From Flagellimonas marinaquae (GTDB taxonomy: Bacteria; Bacteroidota; Bacteroidia; Flavobacteriales; Flavobacteriaceae), in assembly GCF_023716465.1 (NCBI RefSeq), contig NZ_CP092415.1:3201501-3265500 (forward strand): DNA of 64,000 bases, in the 5' to 3' direction. Shown here one piece after another: positions 1 to 9,511 of this stretch. Position numbers and translations under genes: made by a program. The notes under the pieces were generated by a model. It did no database searches. It saw only the letters and a program-made list of their open reading frames with translations, and was not told where the DNA came from. Each line of letters opens with the position of its first letter. Within the stretch, counting starts at the first letter, position 1.

Positions 1-41
1 ATTCTCCGTGTGAATAGGGATGGCCTAGACTTGGAATCCAT
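1..41 (-). CDS. Possible start of a further gene, cut by window edge
   Basis: An ATG on the minus strand at 41 opens a reading frame (MDSKSRPSLFTRR) that runs off the left edge without a stop. It lies 16 nt downstream of the stop of the glycosyltransferase at 58-1197, as expected for the next gene of the same operon. Thirteen codons are too few to recognise a family, so this is only a plausible operon continuation. Confidence 0.3.
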   Translation of the reverse strand, partial: MDSKSRPSLFTRR

Positions 42-57
42 TAACAAATAAATTTTA

Positions 58-1197
58 CTAATGGTGTTCTGAAGATGAAAGTGCTTCTTCCAATTCAAGT
101 TCAACCCTTTTTAAAAAGGCATCTAACCCTCTCTTTTCTAAATAACGGTTAAAAATTTGCCTTTTTTCGGAATTGTCGGATTCATGACAATGCAATATAG
201 TTTTGGCAAGGGCTTCATGGTCTTCAACTTCACAGGTATAAATGCCGGGAATTTCACTAATGCCCCCGGCACATAATGTTGTTGCCACGTTTTCATTTTG
301 GGACATCATTTGGAGCAGTACATTGGGAAACCCCTCAACTCTTGATGACACCACGCAAAGCTTTGCATTTTTAAAATAGGGGTAAACGTTGTCAACCAAT
401 CCCATAAATATTACAGATTCTTTTAGCCCCAGATGTTCTACTTGATTTTGTAGTTTTTCTTTTTCGGCACCTCTCCCCAATATATAAAGTTTGCACCCTA
501 CTAGATCGGAACGTATCTTGGCAAAGGAATCAATTAAGATATCGTACCCTTTTTCAGGAATGAGCCTACCAGCGGTCACTATATATTCGTGGACTTCTGT
601 CATAGGTATTTTTTCCATAGACCGCTGTTCAATATTCTCTATATCTATTGGGTTGGGAATTACGGTAACGTGAACTTTTTTCTCCAGCAAGGGCAGCCTT
701 TTTACAAGGTCGACTTTCATAAAGTTTGTTTGGCATATCACCAAATCAACAGAAGGATATCCCAATTTGTATGCAAGCAAATATTTTATTCTGCTAAAGT
801 GGCTTAAATTCCTTTGAAAAATAGATGTGGATTCCCTAACTATTATTTTTGAATTCCTGAAAATGCCAATTCTTTTGTAGAAACCAATAATGCCATTAAT
901 GAGGGTCTGTGAAGAGAATACATGGGTAAATCTCATTGTAGTGCTCAGGAAAAGTAAGTATGGAAAAAGGAAGAGATATCCGACGGAGTGGGATTCAAAA
1001 GGAAAATAAACAATTTTGCATTTGTCCTCTATATCGCCCCAGAAGCCTAAATCCTTCCTTCGTAAAATTATAACGTGGCATTTTTTTCCATTTCTGCACA
1101 AATAGGATATAATGTTCTTTTGTGTCTGCTCCGCTCCTCCATTGGCATCATGAGAGACTATGGTAAGCCAATCAACTACATCTTTCTTTAGGGTCAT
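58..1197 (-). CDS. GT4-family glycosyltransferase
   Basis: A 379-residue retaining GT-B glycosyltransferase of the GT4 type, predicted to add a sugar to the lipid-linked repeat unit at the cytoplasmic face of the inner membrane. Seen: N-terminal GGAEQ loop near 20-24, PNPID linker at 181-185, GRLIPEKGYD at 210-219 and the donor-binding segment EGFPNVLLQ at 288-296. In the usual E-x7-E motif the second Glu is replaced by Gln296, unlike the three other GT4 proteins in the locus. It is the most downstream complete gene of the minus-strand block. Donor and acceptor cannot be predicted. The family call is secure; full activity is slightly uncertain because of the substitution. Confidence 0.85.
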   Translation of the reverse strand: MTLKKDVVDWLTIVSHDANGGAEQTQKNIISYLCRNGKKCHVIILRRKDLGFWGDIEDKCKIVYFPFESHSVGYLFLFPYLLFLSTTMRFTHVFSSQTLINGIIGFYKRIGIFRNSKIIVRESTSIFQRNLSHFSRIKYLLAYKLGYPSVDLVICQTNFMKVDLVKRLPLLEKKVHVTVIPNPIDIENIEQRSMEKIPMTEVHEYIVTAGRLIPEKGYDILIDSFAKIRSDLVGCKLYILGRGAEKEKLQNQVEHLGLKESVIFMGLVDNVYPYFKNAKLCVVSSRVEGFPNVLLQMMSQNENVATTLCAGGISEIPGIYTCEVEDHEALAKTILHCHESDNSEKRQIFNRYLEKRGLDAFLKRVELELEEALSSSEHH

Positions 1198-1257
1198 TTG
1201 TGCTCTGGGTTTCGAAGAATGGTCCGATCAACGTTCGCAATTGGACAAATTCGATTA

Positions 1258-2322
1258 TTATTTAACGATTTGGGTAAAAAGAGTTTCGTATTTCTCAAGA
1301 ATATTCTCTTTCGAAAATTTGTTTTTCACATGCTGACTTACTTTTAAAGGCTCCCATTTTTTCTGTTTGTTCAAGTAAGTCAAATATTCTTCTTCGGTAT
1401 TGGCGATATAGCCGTTTACTCCAGGCTCTATAATCTCATTCAGGCCGCCAGGTGCATTAAAAGCTATTATTGGTGTTCCCACAGCGGAACTTTCCACAAG
1501 GCAATTTGGAAAACCTTCGACATAAGCTCCTTGAAGAAAATAGTCGCTCTTTGCAAGATATTCGGAAACATTGTCTGTAAAAGGGACATGGACAATCTCC
1601 CCGGTTAGTTTTAGCGTTTCAATTGCATTGAATATTGCTTCTTTTTGTGGTCCATTGCCTATTAGGGTGTAGGTATATGGATAATCCAATTTTGATAGTA
1701 TGGACAATATTCTTAGGTGCCCTTTTTGCTTTTTAAGCGAGGCAACGGTTATAAAATTCATGGGTTTATTGGAAGTATTTTCCATAATGGGCTTCACCTT
1801 AAAGTCGTCCGTGATCGGATTGTTGATCAAGGCGATTTTGGACTTTGGAACCCCGAAGTTTTCAGATAAATCGGCCATCATATCCTCAGAAAGACAAATA
1901 ACCGAATCAAACAACCGGTAGCTTATCTTAATTAAAAATGAATTGAACAGATTGTTCCCTTTTTTAAACTGGTTTAGAACACTTAGAACATTGGCTTCCC
2001 TACCAATGAACTTGGTCTTTGGAAAAAAAAGGGAAATAAATGCCAAGCTTGTATTGAGGTGGGCAATTGAACTGACCACTATATTGGGCTTATAGGCTTT
2101 TAAATACTTAAAAATAGAGAGAACGCTATAACGAACTCGAGAACTATTGAGGAAAACGACGTTTATGCCCTTGATTTTGTATGCAGCTCCTTTATTGGAC
2201 CCGGTAATGAGCAAGGTACTTTCAAACTTGTCTGGGTCAATGTTCTGCGCAACAAATGACATTACTCTTTCTGCCCCACCAGCCGATAATGAAGGAAGTA
2301 TAAACGTTATCTTGATTTTCAC
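1258..2322 (-). CDS. GT4-family glycosyltransferase
   Basis: A 354-residue GT-B glycosyltransferase with the N-terminal acceptor-side loop GGAERV at 15-20 and a complete E-x7-E motif (E269 to E277, EGFPNCLVE) followed by VGTPIIAF. This resembles capsule and O-antigen transferases that use UDP-sugars. It starts 3 nt downstream of the stop of the acyltransferase at 2326-2907, so the two are surely co-transcribed. It probably extends the repeat unit made by this locus; its linkage and sugar specificity are not visible in the sequence. Confidence 0.88.
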   Translation of the reverse strand: MKIKITFILPSLSAGGAERVMSFVAQNIDPDKFESTLLITGSNKGAAYKIKGINVVFLNSSRVRYSVLSIFKYLKAYKPNIVVSSIAHLNTSLAFISLFFPKTKFIGREANVLSVLNQFKKGNNLFNSFLIKISYRLFDSVICLSEDMMADLSENFGVPKSKIALINNPITDDFKVKPIMENTSNKPMNFITVASLKKQKGHLRILSILSKLDYPYTYTLIGNGPQKEAIFNAIETLKLTGEIVHVPFTDNVSEYLAKSDYFLQGAYVEGFPNCLVESSAVGTPIIAFNAPGGLNEIIEPGVNGYIANTEEEYLTYLNKQKKWEPLKVSQHVKNKFSKENILEKYETLFTQIVK

Positions 2323-2325
2323 AAG

Positions 2326-2907
2326 TCAGAGATGTTTTATGATTGTTTTAATATCAAAGTCTTTAATTTTCTTGGCAGGGGACCCACCAATAAGAATATT
2401 GTCTTCTTCAAAAGTTTTGTTGACCGAAGAATTGGCGGCAATTGCAATATTGTTTCCAAGGCGAATACCGCCATAAATTTTAGCACCAGGACCAATATAT
2501 ACATTGTCCCCGAGAATCGGGGCATCCACTTTTCCTCCAGAAGCACCAATATTCACGCACACCTCCATTCTACAATTTTTTCCAATTCTGGCTCTTGAAT
2601 TGACAACAATTGTGCCATAATGTAAAATGCAAAGCCCGGGCCCAAAGACATTCAAAGGAATGGAAAAGCTTAGTCTAACAGAGAGTTTTCGGTACCTGTA
2701 GGTCAGATACTTGATATAGAGCTTGGAAAATATCCCTTTTTTACAATTGGTGTAGTATTCCAGTTTTCGTAATCTTTTTTGAAATTTCCAGGTGGGAGTC
2801 GGATACAGGGAATCCTTTATTTTTGATTTAATGCCTTGTATCCTGACTCCTCTGGCCTTTTGATCGGCCATTAGATATTCTTTGTATTGTGCTTTAGAAC
2901 GAATCAT
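2326..2907 (-). CDS. Serine-acetyltransferase-like hexapeptide acyltransferase
   Basis: A 193-residue protein with a helical N-terminal part and a left-handed beta-helix of hexapeptide repeats over roughly residues 90-185 (segments such as ARIGKNCRM, PILGDNVYIGPGAKI, GGSPAKKI). The layout matches the CysE/SAT-like branch, but the long N-terminal domain of housekeeping serine acetyltransferases is shortened. Inside a polysaccharide locus the likely role is O- or N-acetylation of a sugar with acetyl-CoA. It lacks the Rossmann-like N-terminal domain of PglD-type amino-sugar acetyltransferases. A 62-nt gap separates it from the next gene upstream. Confidence 0.8.
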   Translation of the reverse strand: MIRSKAQYKEYLMADQKARGVRIQGIKSKIKDSLYPTPTWKFQKRLRKLEYYTNCKKGIFSKLYIKYLTYRYRKLSVRLSFSIPLNVFGPGLCILHYGTIVVNSRARIGKNCRMEVCVNIGASGGKVDAPILGDNVYIGPGAKIYGGIRLGNNIAIAANSSVNKTFEEDNILIGGSPAKKIKDFDIKTIIKHL

Positions 2908-2969
2908 TCAGTAGTCTGGAGGTATGATTTTTTAAGTACCGTTATATATTCAACGCAAGGAATATTGAT

Positions 2970-3515
2970 TTAGTTTAGATAATCTTTGAATTTGGGGTCT
3001 ACAACTTCATTGATTCGTTGTTTTTTGGATTTGTTGTAGTCCATATCCGCTTTTGTAACATATTCCTCTTTGGCCCTCAATATATAATCTTCGTAGGATC
3101 CAATGATTTTGGCAGGATTTCCCCCTACAATTACTCCGGTCGGTACAGATTTGGTAACCACACTGCCCGCAGCAACAATTACATTATGGTCTATTTTTAC
3201 CCCAGGCATTAAAATAGAGTTTGTTCCAATGAAAACATTGTCTCCAATCGTTATTTTTTTATAGGAATATCTTCTTCCTTTTTTATCTTCACATAACCAA
3301 GTGGCCCCATCGTGGGTTAAAAGCCGAACTCCAGAAGTTATGGTTACTTTATTTCCAATGGTAATCAACCAAGGTTCAGACCCAAAAGATGAGGTTAACA
3401 CCCTACAGTCACTTCCAATGGTAACGCCAAGACTTCTGGCATACTCTACCCCAGACTTAGTAAATATGAAGTAGTAATTTTTAAGTAAATGAAATATTTT
3501 ACGAAAAACTCCCAT
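2970..3515 (-). CDS. Maltose-acetyltransferase-like hexapeptide acyltransferase
   Basis: A 181-residue LbH acyltransferase of the WbbJ / maltose O-acetyltransferase type. Hexapeptide turns run from about residue 30 (VTIGSDCRV) through ITIGDNVFIGTNSILMPGVK to VIVGGNPAKII. The His of LLTHDGATWL is in the position of the catalytic base in this family. It probably O-acetylates a sugar of the polymer in the cytoplasm. Its ATG overlaps the stop of the glycosyltransferase at 3515-4585 by one base (TAATG), so translation is probably coupled. It differs from the neighbouring hexapeptide protein, suggesting two acetylation positions. Confidence 0.82.
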   Translation of the reverse strand: MGVFRKIFHLLKNYYFIFTKSGVEYARSLGVTIGSDCRVLTSSFGSEPWLITIGNKVTITSGVRLLTHDGATWLCEDKKGRRYSYKKITIGDNVFIGTNSILMPGVKIDHNVIVAAGSVVTKSVPTGVIVGGNPAKIIGSYEDYILRAKEEYVTKADMDYNKSKKQRINEVVDPKFKDYLN

Positions 3516-4585
3516 TAATTTAAATTTTCAAAAAGTTGGATCCATTTGGACGCGATGGTTTCAATTTTAAAACGATCTAAACTTTTTGGACCATTATTTT
3601 TTAACTTGTCCCGGAGTGCATTATCGTTCATTAGCATTTCAAGATTGGCCCTCATTTCGGGAATGTTCTGATTGTCTACCAATATACCATTATAGTCATG
3701 GGTTATAATGTCGGACGGTCCCGTTATACAATCATAGGATATACATGCCATTCCTTGGGACATGGCTTCCAAAAGTACCATGGGAAGCCCTTCATGTCGT
3801 GATGTTAGGATAAAAATTTCTGAATCGTTCATGATTTTCGCTATATCATTTCTAAAACCAGGGAAAACAACATAATCCTCTATGGCATAATCTTTTGCTT
3901 TCTCTTTTAAGAACTGTAATCCACTATCTCCGCCTCCAACAATTTTCAGCTTCCAATCAGGATATTTCTTTAATAAGGGAGCAGCTATTTCCAATAGATT
4001 GTCAAAGCCTTTAATGTGATATCTTTCCACATTCCCAATGGCCAAAATTGTCCGTGTTCTATTCGCTGGCAGTTCTTTTATTACTTCAAAAGTAAGGGGA
4101 TTGGGCATTATGGTAACATTGATTCCCATTTTTTTATAAAAATCTACATCATAGGAAGTCAAGACGGTAAGATAGTCTGCTTTTATATATAAATATTTTC
4201 TGATAAAATGTGTAAAAAATACAGGCTTCTGGGCACTGAGATAGTTACTGTGCTCTGAAACTATAATTTTTATGCCATAGAATTTGGAGGCCAATATGCT
4301 GATAAAGTTCAACTGGGTAATAAAAGAGATGACGAGATTAGGTCTATTCTTCTTTTTTTTATAATACAGAATCAGGTTGTATAGGCTTCGAAAGGTATGG
4401 TTTGGAATCTTTCCGTGGTGCAGATTGACCAGATTTATTTTCTCGTCCAAATCAAAGGCAAGCCCTTTATTAAAAGTGATGATGTTTACTTGATAGCCTA
4501 ATTTGCTAAAATGATTTGCAAGCAATACCATAACCCTTTGGGCCCCACCACTTCTAAGATGTGCAATGATAAAATCTAACTTCAT
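3515..4585 (-). CDS. GT4-family glycosyltransferase
   Basis: A 356-residue GT-B transferase starting at MKLDFIIAHL. An in-frame start 42 nt earlier would overlap the polymerase gene more deeply, whereas the chosen ATG overlaps the polymerase stop by 4 nt (ATGA), a normal coupled junction. Motifs: GGAQRVM at 13-19, PNPLT near 161, KGFDNL near 192 and E-x7-E from E265 to E273 (EGLPMVLLE). This resembles GalNAc/Gal transferases of capsule loci, but the donor cannot be assigned. It lies directly between the Wzy-like gene and an acyltransferase. Confidence 0.87.
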   Translation of the reverse strand: MKLDFIIAHLRSGGAQRVMVLLANHFSKLGYQVNIITFNKGLAFDLDEKINLVNLHHGKIPNHTFRSLYNLILYYKKKKNRPNLVISFITQLNFISILASKFYGIKIIVSEHSNYLSAQKPVFFTHFIRKYLYIKADYLTVLTSYDVDFYKKMGINVTIMPNPLTFEVIKELPANRTRTILAIGNVERYHIKGFDNLLEIAAPLLKKYPDWKLKIVGGGDSGLQFLKEKAKDYAIEDYVVFPGFRNDIAKIMNDSEIFILTSRHEGLPMVLLEAMSQGMACISYDCITGPSDIITHDYNGILVDNQNIPEMRANLEMLMNDNALRDKLKNNGPKSLDRFKIETIASKWIQLFENLN

Positions 4586-5676
4586 TCTTGTGCGTTTGAT
4601 AGCTCTTTGGTTCTTATATAAATCCACATGGTTGATAAAATGAGATAGGTGGAAGTAAAATAATTATGACTGGTCAACAGAAAAAGAAATTGTCCAAGCC
4701 CCATCATTAACAAATAAGGTCTTTCCCTGAAAAGTTGAATCCCTTTAAAAATCAATAAACCATAAAGTCCTATGAACACAATAAAAGGAAATATACCTGA
4801 CTCCCCAATGACCAAAAGAAAGGAATTATGGGGCCCAACCCGCCTTAGGCCTCTACCTTGAAAAGAACCATATCCGTTACCAAAAACGGGTTTTTCATAA
4901 ATATAGTCATAGAAATATGACCAAGTTGTGGTCCGAGACCCTTTACCGAGTTCGTTGGTTGAAACCTCTTCACTGCTTACAATGGATTTTAACTGGTTGA
5001 AGCGAACGGTATTGAGTTTGAATATGCTTGAAAAAGAAATTAATAGGGTTACTATTACAAAGCCAATCAGGGCAATTTTAATGTTTTTGGCATTTATGAT
5101 CAACGATATAAGGATCAAGATGACCCATAGCAGAATAAATGTTCTTGAAAAGGTGAAAAAACCGGCTAGTGAGAAAATAAATTGGCCTAAAAGTTTTATT
5201 TTACTTTTGTTTAGACCGAATGTGAGTGCAAAACCCGTTATACAGATAAATCCAGCAGCATTGGGGTCTAAATAAAAACCACTATACCTTCCGTAGCTGT
5301 CCCCGAAAAAGGTTGCATTGAGTACAATGGACATTGCGCCAATGAGCAGCAAATAGAACATTTCCTTCTTGGTTGTATATCTGACAGCTTCCGCACCAAA
5401 TACGACAACAATCATGAATTTTATAAAAGTGTATATAAAGGCAGATTCTTCCCCACTATAGAGATGAACTCCTGATATCAGGAAGTAGCTTAATCCTAAT
5501 ATTATAAAGAAGCCCAAGAACGATACTCTCCTAACGATTACTGAGTAGACGAGTAGTATAGCATACATTAGGGCACTGCCAAGGCCTCCCGCACCCGATC
5601 CAACTTTTGCCAAAAAGAAAGAGGGCAAGTTCAAAAGCATTAGCGCTAATGCAATATATCTAATAGTTTTTGCCAT
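4582..5676 (-). CDS. Wzy-like polysaccharide polymerase (O-antigen ligase family)
   Basis: A 364-residue polytopic inner-membrane protein with around ten hydrophobic segments. Toward the C-terminus comes a periplasmic loop with GKGSRTTTWSYFYDYI and, later, GNGYGSF and GPHNSFLLVIGESG, the hallmark of the O-antigen ligase / Wzy_C superfamily. In a locus that also has a flippase, Wza and Wzc, it is best read as the polymerase joining lipid-linked repeat units in the periplasm. Polymerase and ligase share this fold, so the distinction rests on context. It overlaps the downstream transferase by 4 nt. Confidence 0.83.
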   Translation of the reverse strand: MAKTIRYIALALMLLNLPSFFLAKVGSGAGGLGSALMYAILLVYSVIVRRVSFLGFFIILGLSYFLISGVHLYSGEESAFIYTFIKFMIVVVFGAEAVRYTTKKEMFYLLLIGAMSIVLNATFFGDSYGRYSGFYLDPNAAGFICITGFALTFGLNKSKIKLLGQFIFSLAGFFTFSRTFILLWVILILISLIINAKNIKIALIGFVIVTLLISFSSIFKLNTVRFNQLKSIVSSEEVSTNELGKGSRTTTWSYFYDYIYEKPVFGNGYGSFQGRGLRRVGPHNSFLLVIGESGIFPFIVFIGLYGLLIFKGIQLFRERPYLLMMGLGQFLFLLTSHNYFTSTYLILSTMWIYIRTKELSNAQE

Positions 5677-5756
5677 AATTATCTGGCTTTACTCTTTTTG
5701 TCTGGTGTTAATTTTTAATTTAAACGTAACCAAAAAAAAATCATTGGATAAACGCC

Positions 5757-7106
5757 CTACTTGGTTTTAATTAGATCAGAATACTGTTTGTATGTATAAA
5801 ACATATATATTGAACTGTTTATTATGTAAATAATTGTTGTGGCCATGACTAATCCATAGACTCCATATGGTTTAATTAACAGACTGTTCAAGATAATATT
5901 TCCAATGAGCCAGAATAGAGAGGTCCACGCCATAAAAGTATTTTTATTAATGCTAGTCAGAAAACGGGACAATACCAAAGTACAAATATGGAATGGAATA
6001 TAAATCAAAGCTATGATTTGAATATTGGCTACAACTTTGGTGTCTTCCGGACCAAAAGCATTTCTTTCAAAAAGGATGCGTATGATATCTGAGGAAAAAT
6101 AGGTTCCTATGATTACCAAGACTGATGCCCATAGGAACAACAGTTTAAGCATTTTGAACAGTTGGGAATAAGCTCGTAATGTATTATCGCTCAATTGTCT
6201 TGAAAAATGGGGTAGCAATACCTTGCCCAGTGCAATCATTAGAATACTAATGGTAAAGGAGGGTATTTTTATCCCATAATTAATTGCAGAAAGGGATCCG
6301 ACCACCAACTGGGCGGCAAAAAACTGATCTACAAAATTGTTTAGACCGGCTAGAAGCCCCGATGATATTTTAGGGGGTAATTGACGGATCATGAGTCTTG
6401 AATTGGAGTTCAATTTTGGAGTGGAAAGTTTGATTTCTTTATAGGTCAAGGCCACGATGAGTACAAAAATGAAACTAAGGAAACTACCAATCAGAGTGGC
6501 TATGGCCAAGACCATGTTTCCCATTTGTTCCTTAAAAAAGGAGAGGCACACAATAATGGCGATAACTTGGAAAAATGCCCCTACACTGGATAGAAAGTAT
6601 CTATTGGATATTTCCAGCAATCCATTTAGTAAAGTGGAGAATCCCCAGAAAAAAATACAGGGAAGTATTATGTACAATTGTTTCCTGATCAAGGAATAGT
6701 ATCCTTCCTCATGATTAGGGAAGAGTAAATCTAGGAACACATCTGAAAAGGCTACGATTAAAAGACAAAAGACCACACAGAAAACAGCGGTTACAATAAA
6801 TACTATTGACTGAAAATGGGAAGGTTTATTCCCATTTTTAAGTTCAATAATATAATTTGGGATAAAAATGTTCTTTAGCGCATTGATAAACACGTTTTGA
6901 ACAAACGTAGGTATCAACATGGCAATTAGAAAGGTATCCAATAACTCGGAAAGCCCAAATGTGGAGGCAACAATGGTCTCTTTGTAGAACCCTAACAGTT
7001 TCATTAGAACCGTTAGTCCTCCTACAATGGCAAAATTTAGAACCAAAGGTTGTTTTGCCAATCCTTTGATTCTGTGCAAACCAGTTTTTAAGAAAGATAA
7101 AAACAT
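5757..7106 (-). CDS. MurJ/MviN-type flippase, probable Wzx
   Basis: A 449-residue membrane protein with 12 or more hydrophobic segments and the MviN/MOP N-terminal pattern (LLGFYKETIVASTFG, then FLIAMLIPTFVQNVF). Such proteins flip undecaprenyl-diphosphate-linked intermediates across the inner membrane. It is shorter than typical MurJ (about 500 or more residues) and sits between the Wzy-like gene and a nucleotide-sugar dehydrogenase. I therefore infer that it exports the polysaccharide repeat unit and is not the housekeeping lipid II flippase. The 80-nt gap to the Wzy-like gene contains nothing recognisable. Confidence 0.8.
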   Translation of the reverse strand: MFLSFLKTGLHRIKGLAKQPLVLNFAIVGGLTVLMKLLGFYKETIVASTFGLSELLDTFLIAMLIPTFVQNVFINALKNIFIPNYIIELKNGNKPSHFQSIVFIVTAVFCVVFCLLIVAFSDVFLDLLFPNHEEGYYSLIRKQLYIILPCIFFWGFSTLLNGLLEISNRYFLSSVGAFFQVIAIIVCLSFFKEQMGNMVLAIATLIGSFLSFIFVLIVALTYKEIKLSTPKLNSNSRLMIRQLPPKISSGLLAGLNNFVDQFFAAQLVVGSLSAINYGIKIPSFTISILMIALGKVLLPHFSRQLSDNTLRAYSQLFKMLKLLFLWASVLVIIGTYFSSDIIRILFERNAFGPEDTKVVANIQIIALIYIPFHICTLVLSRFLTSINKNTFMAWTSLFWLIGNIILNSLLIKPYGVYGLVMATTIIYIINSSIYMFYTYKQYSDLIKTK

Positions 7107-7141
7107 TAGGTCACAAATTTTATTTGCCCGATTTCCCTTTA

Positions 7142-8431
7142 TTATAACGATTTGGTGGCCTTTCCTCGTAAGACACCTTTAACATCATAGATAACTCCAT
7201 CTTCTAGCAATAAACTGTCAGTGTCAAGTCCCATATAGTTACTATGGGCAACTGCTAGGATTATGGCACTATACTTTTTATTTGGAAGTTTTTGTGAAGT
7301 TGTAAGACCGTATTCTTCATGTACTTCTTCAGGGGCGGCCCAAGGATCAAAGATGTCAACATTCAAACCATAACTTTGGAGACTTCTTGCTACGTCCACT
7401 ACTTTGGTATTTCTTACATCCGGACAATTCTCCTTAAAGGTAATTCCCAAGATAAGTATATCAGTTTGTTTTATTTTTAAGTCGTTTTTAATCATCAATT
7501 TGATAACCTCTGAGGCAACATATTCACCCATGCTGTCATTCATTCTCCGCCCTGCAAGAATAATTTCGGGATGATACCCTGCCTGTTGTGCTTTTTGGGC
7601 TAAATAATATGGGTCTACCCCAATGCAATGCCCTCCAACAAGACCTGGTTTAAAGGGTAGAAAATTCCATTTTGTACTGGCGGCCTTCAATACCTCACTG
7701 GTATCTATATCCATAAGGTTGAATATTTTGGCCAGTTCGTTAACAAAGGCAATGTTGATGTCCCTTTGCGAGTTTTCAATGACTTTTGCAGCTTCTGCCA
7801 CTTTTACGGTTGGGGCCAAATATGTCCCGGCAGTAATTACCGAAGCATAGAGTGTGTCAATGTTTTTTCCGGCTTCGGGTGTTGATCCAGAGGTAACTTT
7901 TAATATTTTTTCAACAGTATGTTCCTTATCGCCTGGATTAATTCTTTCCGGAGAATAACCTACAAAGAAATCCTTGTTGAATGATAGCCCACTTATTCTT
8001 TCCAATATGGGGACACATTCTTCCTCCGTTGCTCCTGGATAAACCGTTGATTCATATATGACAACGTCTCCTTTTTTGATTACTTGGCCAACTGTTTCAC
8101 TTGCTTTATAGAGAGGGGTGAGTAAAGGCCTTTTTGTACGGTCAACAGGAGTAGGTACAGTAACAATAAAATAATTGCAATTTTTAATATTCTCGATTTC
8201 ATCAGTACAAAACAATCCAATTTGCTCTGGATCATTTCCATCCACAAGTACCTGCTTCAATACTTCATTTTCCACCTCCAAAGTAGCATCAATTCCTGAT
8301 TGTAAGTCCTGGACTCTCTCTTTGTTGATGTCAAAACCAACTACGGGGTATTTGGTGGCAAAAAGTCGAGCCAACGGTAGGCCAACGTATCCTAGTCCAA
8401 TTATAGCAATCTTTTGGTTGTTATTTTTCAT
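7142..8431 (-). CDS. UDP-N-acetylhexosamine 6-dehydrogenase (WbpO/TviB type)
   Basis: A 429-residue NAD-dependent four-electron dehydrogenase. Seen: the Rossmann motif IIGLGYVGLPLA at 10-21, YSPERINPGDK near 159-169, and the catalytic Cys269 within GLVGGHCIGVDPYYL, the form found in UDP-GlcNAc/GalNAc/ManNAc dehydrogenases and not in UDP-glucose dehydrogenases. LGITFKENCPDVRNTK marks the C-terminal domain. With the UDP-GlcNAc 4-epimerase-like gene at 10896-11894 the expected product is UDP-GalNAcA (WbpO/TviB route), although UDP-ManNAcA is not excluded without a 2-epimerase test. No 2-epimerase gene is present in the window. Confidence 0.87.
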   Translation of the reverse strand: MKNNNQKIAIIGLGYVGLPLARLFATKYPVVGFDINKERVQDLQSGIDATLEVENEVLKQVLVDGNDPEQIGLFCTDEIENIKNCNYFIVTVPTPVDRTKRPLLTPLYKASETVGQVIKKGDVVIYESTVYPGATEEECVPILERISGLSFNKDFFVGYSPERINPGDKEHTVEKILKVTSGSTPEAGKNIDTLYASVITAGTYLAPTVKVAEAAKVIENSQRDINIAFVNELAKIFNLMDIDTSEVLKAASTKWNFLPFKPGLVGGHCIGVDPYYLAQKAQQAGYHPEIILAGRRMNDSMGEYVASEVIKLMIKNDLKIKQTDILILGITFKENCPDVRNTKVVDVARSLQSYGLNVDIFDPWAAPEEVHEEYGLTTSQKLPNKKYSAIILAVAHSNYMGLDTDSLLLEDGVIYDVKGVLRGKATKSL

Positions 8432-8455
8432 ATTTTAAGTTTAATTTTCTTGTGT

Positions 8456-9496
8456 TTAAGCGCCTATCAATAGTCTTCCAACCTTAAATTTTAATATTAC
8501 TTCACTCAATATTAGTGAGGTAAAGAAACTAATGGTGAAACCGGCAATGATTACCAGATATATCGGTAAAGACCGGACAATGTCGATTTCATAGAAAATT
8601 TTCAATAAAGGTTCGTGGATTAGATATATGTAATAACTGTTCTTGTTTATTGTGCCAATGATGTTCTCCAAACTTTTTGGGACAGTGCCATTTGTAGTGG
8701 AAAACAAGATGTATACAAATGTTATTGACAAAAGGCCTAAGGGAATAAGCTTGAAATGTGCTATAAGGCTACTTAAAATTCTATTATCCACATAATTGGG
8801 GAGTATAGCATAGAAAAAAAAGAAAAGTGCTAAATGTAAAAAGAAAAAAAGATAAAACTTGTTCCGAAGATACTTCGATATGACGTCATTTTTTAAATAG
8901 AACATGTAGCCCAAATAAAAAAATGGGATGTACTTGAAAACTTTGGCCAAAGCGGGAAGTCCTATGTAGTGGGTTATGGGGCCCAATGAAAAAAGGAACA
9001 GAAGTAGAAAAGAGCCCCGTATGATATTTGTTTTTAAAAATGATTCCAAAGGGTAGAATATCAAAAACAAAATGAAAATCATGGGAAGGAACCAAAGATG
9101 CCCCGGTCCGGACCATATGTATTTGATAAAGTCGAAAAAGGATATATAATCCAAAAAGGAATAGATGTACAAAGGGGAGAGTACCAGATAGGGAATAAGT
9201 AACCTTCGCGTTTTTTTCTTTATTAGGATTGGGTAGGTTTGGTACTTATTGAGGTAATTCCTCAAATAGCTAAACAAAAACCCTGAAATAAATACAAATA
9301 AGGGCATGGAAATGGTTGAGATGTAGGAGCCGATTATACTGGCAACCTCATTGAACCCATACAATTTTCCAACATCCCAGGATCCAGTAAATGGCGCAAA
9401 GGCATGCCTTAGGACCACAATTGATATACCGAAAACGCGAAGAAAATCGATATTATCAATCTTAGAGGGTAACCCAAAAATTGTTCCTTTGTGCAT
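8456..9496 (-). CDS. Membrane O-acyltransferase (acyltransferase 3 family)
   Basis: A 346-residue protein of about ten transmembrane segments. The N-terminus IDNIDFLRVFGISIVVLRHA carries the R/H pair typical of acyltransferase-3 (OatA/NodX/WecH-like) enzymes, and GPGHLWFLPMIF lies further on. It probably transfers an acyl group, usually acetyl, to a sugar hydroxyl of the exopolysaccharide at the membrane. It is inserted between the two nucleotide-sugar dehydrogenases with short gaps (24 and 15 nt), so it belongs to the same transcript. Acyl donor and acceptor position are unknown. Confidence 0.82.
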   Translation of the reverse strand: MHKGTIFGLPSKIDNIDFLRVFGISIVVLRHAFAPFTGSWDVGKLYGFNEVASIIGSYISTISMPLFVFISGFLFSYLRNYLNKYQTYPILIKKKTRRLLIPYLVLSPLYIYSFLDYISFFDFIKYIWSGPGHLWFLPMIFILFLIFYPLESFLKTNIIRGSFLLLFLFSLGPITHYIGLPALAKVFKYIPFFYLGYMFYLKNDVISKYLRNKFYLFFFLHLALFFFFYAILPNYVDNRILSSLIAHFKLIPLGLLSITFVYILFSTTNGTVPKSLENIIGTINKNSYYIYLIHEPLLKIFYEIDIVRSLPIYLVIIAGFTISFFTSLILSEVILKFKVGRLLIGA

Positions 9497-9511
9497 TGCT
9501 GACAGGTTTTG

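Noticed and set aside
5757..7106. Housekeeping MurJ
   Set aside because: The gene is in the EPS operon and is shorter than typical MurJ; a Wzx role is more likely, although the fold is shared.
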